DNA of 64,000 nt from Bifidobacterium vespertilionis (GTDB lineage: Bacteria > Actinomycetota > Actinomycetes > Actinomycetales > Bifidobacteriaceae), in NCBI RefSeq assembly GCF_008698145.1, contig NZ_RZNZ01000007.1, forward strand, positions 58,789-122,788, in the 5' to 3' direction. Within the stretch, counting starts at the first letter, position 1. The number at the start of each line of letters is the position of its first letter. The position numbers and the translations under genes were made by a program. This document shows, one piece after another, positions 45,196-52,657 of the stretch. The notes under the pieces were generated by a model. The model did no database searches and was not told the DNA's origin. It saw only the letters and a program-made list of their open reading frames with translations.

Positions 45196-46136
45196 CACCC
45201 CAGCAGCCACGCGATCACGAAGATGAACAGCGGCGACGACAGCGTGCTCACCAGAATGCCGTCGCGCGCCAGTCGCATGCCCACTTCGTAGCGCGAGGCG
45301 TAGTTGTACACGTTCTGCGCGGTCGGCAGGGCGGCGAGCACCACGCACGCGTAGAGATCGGCGCCGCGGAAGCCCATGAGGAAGTAGGCGAGCAGGAACG
45401 CGACGATTGGCATGACCGCGTTCTTGAGCAGGGCCGCCGTGATCGTGGCTACGTAATCGGCGCCCTCACCGAACGGTTTCGAGTTGCGCAGCGACATGCC
45501 GAACGCCATCAGGATCAGCGGCACGGACGATCCGCCCACAATGTTGATCGGATCGTAGATGTAGCTCGGCACCACGAACCAGCCGGCCGCATCGCTGATC
45601 GCGGACGTGGCGATGCCGATCAGCACGCCGATCAGGATCGGCTGGTGGAGCGGCTGGCTCACGATCGCCTTCACGCTGATCGTGTCCTTGGTCGACAGAT
45701 CGAGCATGGTCAGGGCGACCGGCGTGAACAGAATGCCCTGGATCAGCACGATCGGCGTGACCGCGGCCGGATCGCCCAGGATGTACGTGGCGATGGGCAG
45801 GCCGATGTTGTTCGCGTTCATGAACATGGAGATCAGCACGCCGATCGTCGCATCCGCCAGTTTGAGCCGGAAGAACGCCGCGTTGAGCGCCAGAAAGATC
45901 GCGCCGGTGATCACCGCACACAGGATGGCCACGACGATGCTCGGCTTGAACACATCGCTCAGATGCTCCTTGGACAGCAGCGCGAACATCAGGCAGGGCG
46001 TGGAGACGAAGTAGCTGAACCGATTGAGCACCATTTGGGCGGTCGGCCCGCCGACCCGGCACCGCGCGGCGATGTAGCCGATCGCGATGATGATCCCGAT
46101 GACGCAGAATCCCTGCATCGCGGCAATGAGTCCCAT
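45195..46136 (-). CDS. AEC-family transporter
   Basis: This 313-residue protein with ten predicted membrane helices is of the auxin efflux carrier (AEC) family. Bacterial members carry small organic acids such as malate or lactate, in or out. It shows the NxxxxP-like pattern FMNANNIGLPIATYILG in helix 4 and the second-half repeat VLAALPTAQNVYNYASRY. AAGGAGG five bases before the ATG supports the start. It has no metabolic neighbour that suggests a substrate. Confidence 0.88.
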   Translation of the reverse strand: MGLIAAMQGFCVIGIIIAIGYIAARCRVGGPTAQMVLNRFSYFVSTPCLMFALLSKEHLSDVFKPSIVVAILCAVITGAIFLALNAAFFRLKLADATIGVLISMFMNANNIGLPIATYILGDPAAVTPIVLIQGILFTPVALTMLDLSTKDTISVKAIVSQPLHQPILIGVLIGIATSAISDAAGWFVVPSYIYDPINIVGGSSVPLILMAFGMSLRNSKPFGEGADYVATITAALLKNAVMPIVAFLLAYFLMGFRGADLYACVVLAALPTAQNVYNYASRYEVGMRLARDGILVSTLSSPLFIFVIAWLLG

Positions 46137-46454
46137 GCATTCCTCCTTGGCCGACTATTGGCCGACTGTTGGCCCTCCGACTGGCTGCGCGCGTTCCGAC
46201 GATGCGATCCGGCCGCGCGACACGATCGCACGCTCCGGGTTACGCATGGTTCACGATGCCGCAGATGCGCGGCATGGGCGCGATGGGGTGCCGGAATGCG
46301 GGCATTACGGCGGACTGCAAGGGCGCGCAAGGCGCGTGCAAGGTGCGGCAGGGCGCACGCAAGGACTGGGACGGTACGCGCGAAAGGCGAAAATAGGCGC
46401 GACACGCCGAGATTAGGCATTCCGCGAGAGTGGTGGTAAGTTATCACATTGTTC
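46137..46454. other. Spacer upstream of tRNA-Leu without a recognised gene
   Basis: The 318-bp spacer has GC-rich direct words (TTGGCCGACT repeated near 46147; GCGCGCAAGG/GCGCACGCAAGG near 46322-46365). The last 60 bases are A/T-richer and probably contain the tRNA-Leu promoter. No coding sequence or long palindrome is seen, unlike most other spacers here. Confidence 0.5.
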
Positions 46455-46537
46455 GCGAGTGTGGCGGAATGGTAGACGCGCTGTCTTCAGGTGGCAGTGA
46501 GTGTATGCTCGTGGGGGTTCAACTCCCCCCACTCGCA
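46455..46537 (+). tRNA. tRNA-Leu (CAG)
   Basis: Acceptor GCGAGTG pairs with CACTCGC. The anticodon stem CTGTC/GGCAG encloses TTCAGGT (anticodon CAG). A long variable arm typical of Leu tRNAs and T-loop GTTCAACTC are present. CCA is not encoded. Confidence 0.95.
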
Positions 46538-46547
46538 CGCGGATCGG

Positions 46548-46588
46548 AAGCCCCGGAGGCGTTGGAAATACAGCGCTCCGGGGCTTTT
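46548..46588 (+). terminator. Rho-independent terminator of tRNA-Leu
   Basis: AAGCCCCGGAG (46548-46558) and CTCCGGGGCTT (46576-46586) form a stem followed by TTTT. It lies 11 bases after the tRNA and directly before the left 19-bp repeat of the mazEF cassette. Confidence 0.85.
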
Positions 46589-46594
46589 CCGTAT

Positions 46595-46613
46595 GCGGGA
46601 CCAATAGGAAGCC
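46595..46613 (+). repeat. Left 19-bp direct repeat bounding mazEF
   Basis: GCGGGACCAATAGGAAGCC occurs here and again, identical, at 47319-47337. Both are followed two bases later by CCAC. The repeats enclose exactly the mazEF operon with its promoter region. Confidence 0.9.
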
Positions 46614-46634
46614 ATCCACTTGCACCATCCGTGA

Positions 46635-46654
46635 TGTATATACTGGGATATACA
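46635..46654. promoter_or_regulatory. Candidate MazE operator/promoter
   Basis: TGTATAT (46635-46641) and ATATACA (46648-46654) form an inverted repeat around ACTGGG. It overlaps TATACT, a good -10 box, 28 bp before mazE. MazE-type antitoxins repress their own promoter through such palindromes. The strong SD AGGAGGTGA follows at 46667-46675. Confidence 0.65.
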
Positions 46655-46681
46655 TATCATCGTTGTAGGAGGTGATGAGCG

Positions 46682-46942
46682 ATGACCACACTCACACTCA
46701 GCAAGTGGGGCAACGCCCAGGGCGTGCGTCTGCCCAAGGACATGCGCGAACAGGTGGGCATGCCCGACGGATCCCGTGTTGAGGCGACCATCGAGGACGG
46801 AGCCATCGTGCTTCGCCCGATTCGCACGGACGTCAGGATCATTCGGGTTCCGCGCCTTGCCGACGTATTCCGCAACCGCACCGAGGAATACAAGGCCACG
46901 GAGGAACTCGCAGGACCGGCCGTAGGCAAGGAAGCCCTATGA
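46682..46942 (+). CDS. mazE: MazE-type (AbrB-fold) antitoxin
   Basis: This 86-residue protein has an N-terminal swapped-hairpin AbrB DNA-binding domain (LTLSKWGNAQGVRLPKDMREQVGMPDGSRVEATIEDGAIVL shows the pattern; key word SKWGNAQGVRLP). A flexible C-terminus would wrap the toxin. It neutralises the downstream RNase and represses the operon in its family. The stop overlaps the toxin start (ATGA). Very strong SD AGGAGGTGA precedes it, which favours antitoxin excess. Confidence 0.93.
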   Translation: MTTLTLSKWGNAQGVRLPKDMREQVGMPDGSRVEATIEDGAIVLRPIRTDVRIIRVPRLADVFRNRTEEYKATEELAGPAVGKEAL

Positions 46943-47319
46943 CCGCTTGGAAATACGGAGACGTTCTCCTGGCCGACCTCGACCCATCAAAGGGCCATGA
47001 GCAGAGGAAGCGCCGCCCCGTGGTCGTGGTGAGCAACGACGATTTCAACCAAAATTGCAGTCTCACCGTCGTCATCGCAATCTCGCACGGACGCGGCGAC
47101 TTCGAACTTCACCTGCCCATCACCGCCGTTCGGAGAGAGGATGGGGACGGATGGATTGACGGGTACGCGCAAATCGAGCAGATCCGCGCCCTTGACCTCG
47201 AAGAACGCAATCCCGTCAGAATCGGCCGCCTCAAAGAGGAGGACATGGATCAGATCACCGGGACACTCATCAGCTGCTACATCCAGCCCGAAATGATGGT
47301 CATCCCGAGCTACGCATAG
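46939..47319 (+). CDS. mazF: MazF-type mRNA interferase toxin
   Basis: This 126-residue PemK/MazF-fold endoribonuclease has GDVLLADLDPSKGHEQRKRRPVVVVS as the N-terminal pattern (key residues in KGHEQRKRRP include the catalytic Arg), then LTVVIAISH and DGYAQIEQIRALD with the conserved Gln/Ile run. The cut site cannot be predicted. Full length, no damage. The last base of its stop codon is also the first base of the right 19-bp direct repeat. Confidence 0.93.
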   Translation: MTAWKYGDVLLADLDPSKGHEQRKRRPVVVVSNDDFNQNCSLTVVIAISHGRGDFELHLPITAVRREDGDGWIDGYAQIEQIRALDLEERNPVRIGRLKEEDMDQITGTLISCYIQPEMMVIPSYA

Positions 47320-47337
47320 CGGGACCAATAGGAAGCC
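47319..47337 (+). repeat. Right 19-bp direct repeat bounding mazEF
   Basis: This is a perfect copy of 46595-46613, starting at the last base of the mazF stop codon and running into the left arm of the next palindrome. Confidence 0.9.
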
Positions 47338-47417
47338 GACCACGGAACGCGCGCATTTTCCGCGCAGGTGTTGGCATCAAGCCATTCCTGCGAAAATATC
47401 CGTGTTCCGTGGTCGGC
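47335..47417. repeat. Palindrome between mazF and the lipoprotein gene (family H)
   Basis: GCCGACCACGGAAC (47335-47348) pairs with its perfect complement at 47404-47417. Inside, ATTTTC/GAAAAT adds a second short stem. It lies between convergent genes (26 bp from the lipoprotein stop) and may end transcription both ways. It shares CCACGGAAC with family G. Confidence 0.8.
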
Positions 47418-47442
47418 AACATGGCCGGCAACGCCCGCAAGC

Positions 47443-49215
47443 TCACGCCTGCCAGCCGATGTCCTCCGTGTGGAACAGCGGGATGCCGTCGGAGCTGGAG
47501 GAGAAGCCGGCGGGGCCGAAGTTCGCGAGGCCCTCCTTGACCGCGAGGGTGATGGGCGGCGCGGCGTACGGGATCTGCGCGTACTGCTCCTGCGCCTTCT
47601 TTTCGGCCTCGTTGAAGTTCCTGATCGCCTCAGCCTGGTCCTTGGTGGCGGTGAGGGCCTTGAGCCTTTCATCGTTCTCCGCGCTGCCGGTGAAGGACAG
47701 GTTGGCCTGCGACGTGGAGCAGTACACCTGGCAGGCGGACACGTAGTTGAACGGGTCGCCGGAGGCGTAGCCGAGGCCGACGATCTGGAAGTCGCCGGTG
47801 GACAGGGTGGTCGAGAAGTCGTTCGAGGCCCTGATGTCGCCCTCGATCCTGATGCCCGCGTCCTTGCCCATCTTGATGATCGCGTTGGCGATGGCCTTGG
47901 TGGTCGCCGCATCGGAGAACGTGGTGTACTTCACGGACACGGTCTGGCCGTCCTTGGCGTAGTAGCCATCGGAGCCCATCGTGTAGCCGGCCGCCTCAAG
48001 CGTCTTTTTCGCGTTGTCCGCGGAGAAGGCGGCGTCGGTGGGCATGTTGTCCTCGTAGCCCGCGCGGAAGGTGGGGATCAGGGCCGATCCGGGCAGCGCG
48101 TCGGGCGTCCAGTCGATGCCGGCGTAGCTGATGTTGGCCAGGCTCTGACGGTCGATCGCCTGCACGATCGCCTTGCGCACGGCCACGTCCGGCACGTTCT
48201 TCGCGTTGATCGTGTACGTGCTCACCGAGGTGCCGTACGATCGGCGCAACTGCACGCCGCTCATGTCCTTGACGGTCTTGAGCAGGTTCGCGCCGGCCGC
48301 CGCCACGTCGATCTCCCCGTTCTGGAAGGCGTTGGCCTGGGCCGCGTCCTCCATCTGGCGGAACGTGATCTTGTCCAGCTTCGCCTTGTTGCCCCACCAC
48401 TTCTCATTGGGCACGAACGTCACCTGCGAATCGTCGAGCGATCCGATCTTGTACGGGCCGGCGCCCCACTCTGAATGCGGGTTCTTCTGCCAGCCGTTGG
48501 TGAAGACGTCGGCCGACGCGGACTGCGGGGGCAGCAGGCTGGAGAACAGGGTCTGGTACGGGTAGAAGGGGGTCTTGAAGGTGACCTTGACCTCCTTGTC
48601 CGTGGCGCCGCGCTCCACGGATGCGATGTTGCTGTAGCCGTCGGTGGTGGAGGGGCTGTAGGCCGGATCGGCGCCGCTCATGGCCTTCCATGTGGAGACG
48701 AAGGCGGTGTAGTCGATCGGCGTGCCGTCGTTCCAGGCGGCCTTGCCGTTCAGGGTGTACACGATCGTCTCCGGGCTGTCGCTCGTCTGCTCCACCTTGG
48801 TCAGGTAGTCGGCGTTCGGCTCCACGTCGCCGCCGTCGGGCGAGTACGTGTACAGCTGCGGCATGTAGAACGCCCACAGGTCGGCCATGCTGGTGGTGTT
48901 GCCGGCGATCGTGAAGCGGTTCCAGTCGGGGCCGATCTCGCCGATCGCGAGGTTCAGCGTGCCGCCGTCCTTGACCTTGTCGCGGGCAAGCGTGTTGTTG
49001 TAGGCCTTGCCCTGCACCGGCTTGGGGAAGCTGCCGGAGTAGTTCGACGGCACGCCCGCGGATGGCTCTTCGGAGACCGCGGCCCCGGTTCCGTTGGCGG
49101 CGTTGGTGCTGCCATTGCCCCCGCAGGCGGCGAGGGCGACGATGGTGGCCATGGATGCCACGATCGCGGCAAGCCTGACGGCCGCCGTGGTGATTCGCAT
49201 TGGGTTCGATCGCAT
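47443..49215 (-). CDS. Family 5 extracellular solute-binding lipoprotein
   Basis: This 590-residue lipoprotein has a signal peptide with lipobox VALAAC (lipidated Cys31) followed by a Gly/Ser/Asn linker. The mature part matches oligopeptide/nickel-type binding proteins (SBP family 5): YTLNGKAAWNDGTPIDYTAFVSTWKAM, WWGNKAKLDKITFRQ, AIVQAIDRQSLANISY. It captures peptides or other ligands outside the cell for an ABC importer. No permease or ATPase gene adjoins it. AGGAG six bases before the ATG supports the start. Confidence 0.92.
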   Translation of the reverse strand: MRSNPMRITTAAVRLAAIVASMATIVALAACGGNGSTNAANGTGAAVSEEPSAGVPSNYSGSFPKPVQGKAYNNTLARDKVKDGGTLNLAIGEIGPDWNRFTIAGNTTSMADLWAFYMPQLYTYSPDGGDVEPNADYLTKVEQTSDSPETIVYTLNGKAAWNDGTPIDYTAFVSTWKAMSGADPAYSPSTTDGYSNIASVERGATDKEVKVTFKTPFYPYQTLFSSLLPPQSASADVFTNGWQKNPHSEWGAGPYKIGSLDDSQVTFVPNEKWWGNKAKLDKITFRQMEDAAQANAFQNGEIDVAAAGANLLKTVKDMSGVQLRRSYGTSVSTYTINAKNVPDVAVRKAIVQAIDRQSLANISYAGIDWTPDALPGSALIPTFRAGYEDNMPTDAAFSADNAKKTLEAAGYTMGSDGYYAKDGQTVSVKYTTFSDAATTKAIANAIIKMGKDAGIRIEGDIRASNDFSTTLSTGDFQIVGLGYASGDPFNYVSACQVYCSTSQANLSFTGSAENDERLKALTATKDQAEAIRNFNEAEKKAQEQYAQIPYAAPPITLAVKEGLANFGPAGFSSSSDGIPLFHTEDIGWQA

Positions 49216-49306
49216 GATGCGCTCCTTTCGGATTGCGATGCCGGGTTGGATTGCGATGTGAAGCTCTTAGTCTTGGGTTCCGGGCCGCGGTACGAAACGG
49301 GCCACG

Positions 49307-51052
49307 TCATGCCGTGGCGCCGGGCCGGGGCACGCGATCGGCATGCGGCGGCAGCGCGGGCGGGGTGGGCAGGCCTTCGTGCACCAGATTCCACGGCGAG
49401 GGGAAATCTGCCACGGGCACCTCGATCAGCGTGGGCGTGCGGGAGGCGAGCGCGCGTTCCAGCACACGGCCCAGCTCCTCCGGATCGAAGGCGCGGGCGT
49501 GGGCGATGCCGAACGCGGCGGCGAGCTGCATGTAGTCGGGATCGGTGAGGTCGGATGAGAACACGCGGCCGCCATAGTTGCCGTTCTGGATGCGCCGGAC
49601 GTTGCCGTAGTAGCCGTCGTTGAACACGATCTCCACGAGCGGCAGACCGTAGCGGCGCATGGTGGACAGCTCCTGCATGGTCCAGGAGAAGCCGCCGTCG
49701 CCGCTCACGGACACCACGCGGCGATCGGGCGCGGCCGCCTGCACGCCGAGCGCGGTGGCGAAGCCGAAGCCCAGCGTGCCCTCGTAGCCGGGGCCGATGT
49801 ACGTTTCGGGGCTGTGGCGGGGCATGCAGATCGCCGCCGCGTAACCGATCTGCGTGTATTCGCTCACGAACACGCCATCCTTGCCGAGCGCACGACCGAT
49901 CGCATCGAGCCAGGCGCGCTGCGGATCGAGTTGGGACAGGGCCTTGTTGGTCCAGGCGCGGGCTGCGGCGATTTCGGCGGCGCGATCGGGACGGGCGGGA
50001 CGGGCGGCGGCCGAGGCGGCCGGGGCGTTGGCTTCGCCCTGCGGGCTGTCCCCGCTCAGCAGCCGGACCAGCCCCTCAAGTGCGAGCCGGGCGTCGGCAT
50101 GCACGGCGACAGCGATCTGTTCGGTTCGCGGACCGCCCAGATCGGCCTCATCCACGTTGATGTCCACCACGGGCACGCCGTTGGTGTTGAGCGCGCCGCC
50201 GAAGCTGCCCACGAAGCGTGTGCCGACCGCGATGATCAGATCGGCGGTTTCGCGCAGGGTGCGGAAGGCGACCTGATCGAAGGCGAGCGGATCGTCGGCG
50301 TCGATGGCACCGCGGCCATTCTCGGTGACGACCACGGGAGCGCCGAGCAGATGGGCCAGATCGGTCAGCGCCTGCCGGGCACCCTCGCCGGAGGCCCGCA
50401 CGCCGCCGCCAGCATAGATGATCGGACGATCGGCCGCGGCGATGCGATCGGCCGCCTTGGCGAGCGCGTCAGGACTGGGCGTGACGGGCGACGTAGGTAC
50501 GTAGCCGGGAATGGGCAGATCGGGGGTGACGGGGGCGGCCAGCACATCGGGCGGGAATTCCAGAACCACCGGGCGCGGGCGGCCGGTGCGCAGCTGACGG
50601 AACGCCTCGGCCACCAGTTCCGGGATGTCCTCGGCCTTCGTGGCCATCGCATGCCATTTGCACAGTTTGTCGATGATGCCGGTCTGGTCGGGCAGCTCAT
50701 GCAGCACGCCGTCCCCCTTGCCGATCTGCCAGGAGTCGATCTGCCCGCTGATGAGCAGGACGCGCGAGTTGGTGGCGTAGGCGGTGGCCAGTCCCGCGAG
50801 CGCATTGAGCAGGCCGGGACCGGGCACGACCATGCCCACGCCCTCGCGGTGCGAGCTGCGCGCGTAGCCGTCGGCCATGTAGGTAACGGCCTGCTCGTTG
50901 CGCGCGCAAATGAAACGGATGCGGTCCTTGCGAAAGTACAGCGCGTCGCAGGCCGGGTCCAGCTGCACGCCCGGGATGCCGAAAATCGTGTCCACGCCCT
51001 GCGCGATCAGGGATTCGGCGAGCGCATCGCCGCCGATGGCAAATCTGGTCAT
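49307..51052 (-). CDS. Thiamine pyrophosphate-dependent enzyme, acetolactate synthase-like
   Basis: This 581-residue protein has the three-domain TPP fold: N-terminal domain with catalytic Glu53 in FICARNEQAVTYMADGYAR, central domain, and cofactor motif VSGDGGFSWTMQELSTMRRYGLPLVEIVFND (GDG...N; about residues 449-478). The family includes acetolactate synthase, oxalyl-CoA decarboxylase and benzoylformate decarboxylase. The small ALS subunit is absent, so a catabolic or unknown role is likely. A short Ala-rich segment (PAASAAARPARPDRAA) lies around 340. GGAGG four bases before ATG. Divergent from a GntR regulator, which probably controls it. Confidence 0.85.
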   Translation of the reverse strand: MTRFAIGGDALAESLIAQGVDTIFGIPGVQLDPACDALYFRKDRIRFICARNEQAVTYMADGYARSSHREGVGMVVPGPGLLNALAGLATAYATNSRVLLISGQIDSWQIGKGDGVLHELPDQTGIIDKLCKWHAMATKAEDIPELVAEAFRQLRTGRPRPVVLEFPPDVLAAPVTPDLPIPGYVPTSPVTPSPDALAKAADRIAAADRPIIYAGGGVRASGEGARQALTDLAHLLGAPVVVTENGRGAIDADDPLAFDQVAFRTLRETADLIIAVGTRFVGSFGGALNTNGVPVVDINVDEADLGGPRTEQIAVAVHADARLALEGLVRLLSGDSPQGEANAPAASAAARPARPDRAAEIAAARAWTNKALSQLDPQRAWLDAIGRALGKDGVFVSEYTQIGYAAAICMPRHSPETYIGPGYEGTLGFGFATALGVQAAAPDRRVVSVSGDGGFSWTMQELSTMRRYGLPLVEIVFNDGYYGNVRRIQNGNYGGRVFSSDLTDPDYMQLAAAFGIAHARAFDPEELGRVLERALASRTPTLIEVPVADFPSPWNLVHEGLPTPPALPPHADRVPRPGATA

Positions 51053-51239
51053 ATGTCCTCCTGCATGCGGGCGGAGGGGCGACCTCCGCCGTTGGTACGA
51101 TCAAACTAGCATAATGATTATTACGAATAGACTTCAAACAAGGGGCGTCAATGTTTCGCACGTGTTCGTCTGTGATCTTTCGCCTATGATCGAGGGTTGA
51201 GGCGGCGTCCGCATACGACCGGCCCGCGAAGGAGGATCC

Positions 51240-51917
51240 ATGACCGTCACGCAATCGGCATCCGGCGCGGTGGCCGACGCAATCGAGGAAAGCATCCGCA
51301 CGCGGCACATGCCCGCGGGCGAGCGTATCGGCACGAAAACCGAGCTGCTGGAACGCTTCTCCGTGGCCCCGGCGACACTGAACGAGGCACTGCGGATCCT
51401 GCGCGAGCGGCGGATTGTGGTGGTCAAGCCCGGCCCCAAGGGCGGCATCTTCGTGGCCGAGCAGCCCCCGCTGTCCCGATTGGCGCTGGAGATTGTGGAC
51501 CTGCGATCCAAGGGGCTGATCGACGCGAACAACGCCGTGGAGGTGCTCGACGGTTTGGACAATCAGGTGATGCTCGATGCCGTCCGCCATCGCACCGACG
51601 CCGACGTGGCCGATCTTGAGGCCCTGCGCGGCGAGCTTGAGGCGCAGTGGCACACGCCCGGCAGCGAGGCGGTCAACTGGAAGCTGCACCGGCGGATCGC
51701 GAACATCACGCCGAATCTAATGCTACGTAGTTTCTACCAGAATCTGGTCGACTACATCCTGGCCGACGGCGACGACCCCACCTTCGGCATCAGCGGCTTC
51801 ACCCCGGACAGCGACGATCGGCTGCGGATACATCTGGATCTGATCGACGTGATCGTGCGGCGCGACGAGGCGCGCATCGAGGAGGTGCTGGCCGCGCACA
51901 GGATGGTGAAGGGCTGA
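51240..51917 (+). CDS. GntR-family regulator with FCD-like ligand domain
   Basis: This 225-residue regulator has a winged helix at about 1-75 (GERIGTKTELLERFSVAPATLNEALRILRERRIVVVKPGPKGGIFV pattern) and an all-helical C-terminal domain of FCD type (residues 85-220, with the HxxD-like pattern KLHRRIANITPN and late His). It is divergent from the TPP enzyme with a 187-bp spacer. An A/T-rich stretch (CATAATGATTATTACG, about 51110) is the likely operator zone. AAGGAGG lies four bases before the ATG. The ligand is probably linked to the TPP enzyme's substrate. Confidence 0.88.
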   Translation: MTVTQSASGAVADAIEESIRTRHMPAGERIGTKTELLERFSVAPATLNEALRILRERRIVVVKPGPKGGIFVAEQPPLSRLALEIVDLRSKGLIDANNAVEVLDGLDNQVMLDAVRHRTDADVADLEALRGELEAQWHTPGSEAVNWKLHRRIANITPNLMLRSFYQNLVDYILADGDDPTFGISGFTPDSDDRLRIHLDLIDVIVRRDEARIEEVLAAHRMVKG

Positions 51918-51963
51918 GCGTAGCGAGGGCATAGCGGAGCCGCTCGCGTCATCCCGGTCCCTC

Positions 51964-52170
51964 TCGTCATCCTGAGCGAAGCGCGAAGCGCGGAGTCGAA
52001 GGATCCTTAACGCTGCGCACCAATTAGCCCGCACTGTATGCGAGAGATTAAGGATCCTTCGACTACGCTGTGTCCGGCTACGCCGGACCGTCGCCGCCTT
52101 GGCGGCGGCTCCCCTCGCCTACGGACAGCCCACTGGGCTGTCCGCTTAACGGCTCAGTGCTCAGGATGAC
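51964..52170. repeat. Long direct repeat (extended BIME), copy 1
   Basis: A complete pair whose right half is the three-hairpin extended form. The whole block of about 207 bp is repeated almost exactly at 52442-52648, with only about two visible differences, including the pair spacer GCGCACCAATTAGCCCGCAC. Confidence 0.9.
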
Positions 52171-52235
52171 AAAAAAGAGGCACTCTCAGGAGGACAACAC
52201 GCGCCCGGGCCCGGCGGCACACCGGCAAAAACCAG

Positions 52236-52285
52236 TGGTGACAATGGGGGCACAATGTGCCCACGATGTGCGCCCATTGTCACCA
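52236..52285. repeat. Intergenic palindrome of family E
   Basis: Arms 52236-52254 and 52267-52285 (TGGTGACAATGGGGGCACA and complement with one mismatch) have a 12-base loop, the same geometry as the copy inside amrBA at 2704-2755. It lies between the two long direct repeats. Confidence 0.88.
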
Positions 52286-52329
52286 GCCCCGCAAACACAC
52301 CCACGCCCCACGCCCAGCATCAACGTCGT

Positions 52330-52430
52330 CCCGAGCGAAGCACAGTCCCCCGCCGTCATCCTGAACGGGGCGAAGGATCCTTCGACTACGCCCTAACGGG
52401 CTCCGCTCAGGATGACGGAAAGGACAGACC
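52330..52430. repeat. Short BIME-like pair
   Basis: Two inverted half-elements overlap almost without spacer (CGTCATCCTGAACGGGGCGAAGG... then ...GGCTCCGCTCAGGATGACGG). It completes the repeat-only region 51918-52657, in which no gene is seen. Confidence 0.82.
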
Positions 52431-52441
52431 CAGATCTTTTC

Positions 52442-52648
52442 TCGTCATCCTGAGCGAAGCACGAAGCGCGGAGTCGAAGGATCCTTAACGCTGCGCACCA
52501 ATTAGCCCGCACTGTATGCGAGAGATTAAGGATCCTTCGACTACGCCGTGTCCGGCTACGCCGGACCGTCGCCGCCTTGGCGGCGGCTCCCCTCGCCTAC
52601 GGACAGCCCACTGGGCTGTCCGCTTAACGGCTCAGTGCTCAGGATGAA
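52442..52648. repeat. Long direct repeat (extended BIME), copy 2
   Basis: Second copy of the block at 51964-52170. It ends ten bases before the carboxypeptidase stop codon. Near-identity over about 207 bp points to a recent duplication or gene conversion, since other extended elements in the window differ more. Confidence 0.9.
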
Positions 52649-52657
52649 GAGACGCAC

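Noticed and set aside
44973..46439. A 488-codon plus-strand open frame
   Set aside because: It lies antisense to the AEC transporter and starts in BIME repeats. Its composition (Arg/His/Asp-rich) is typical of a shadow frame.
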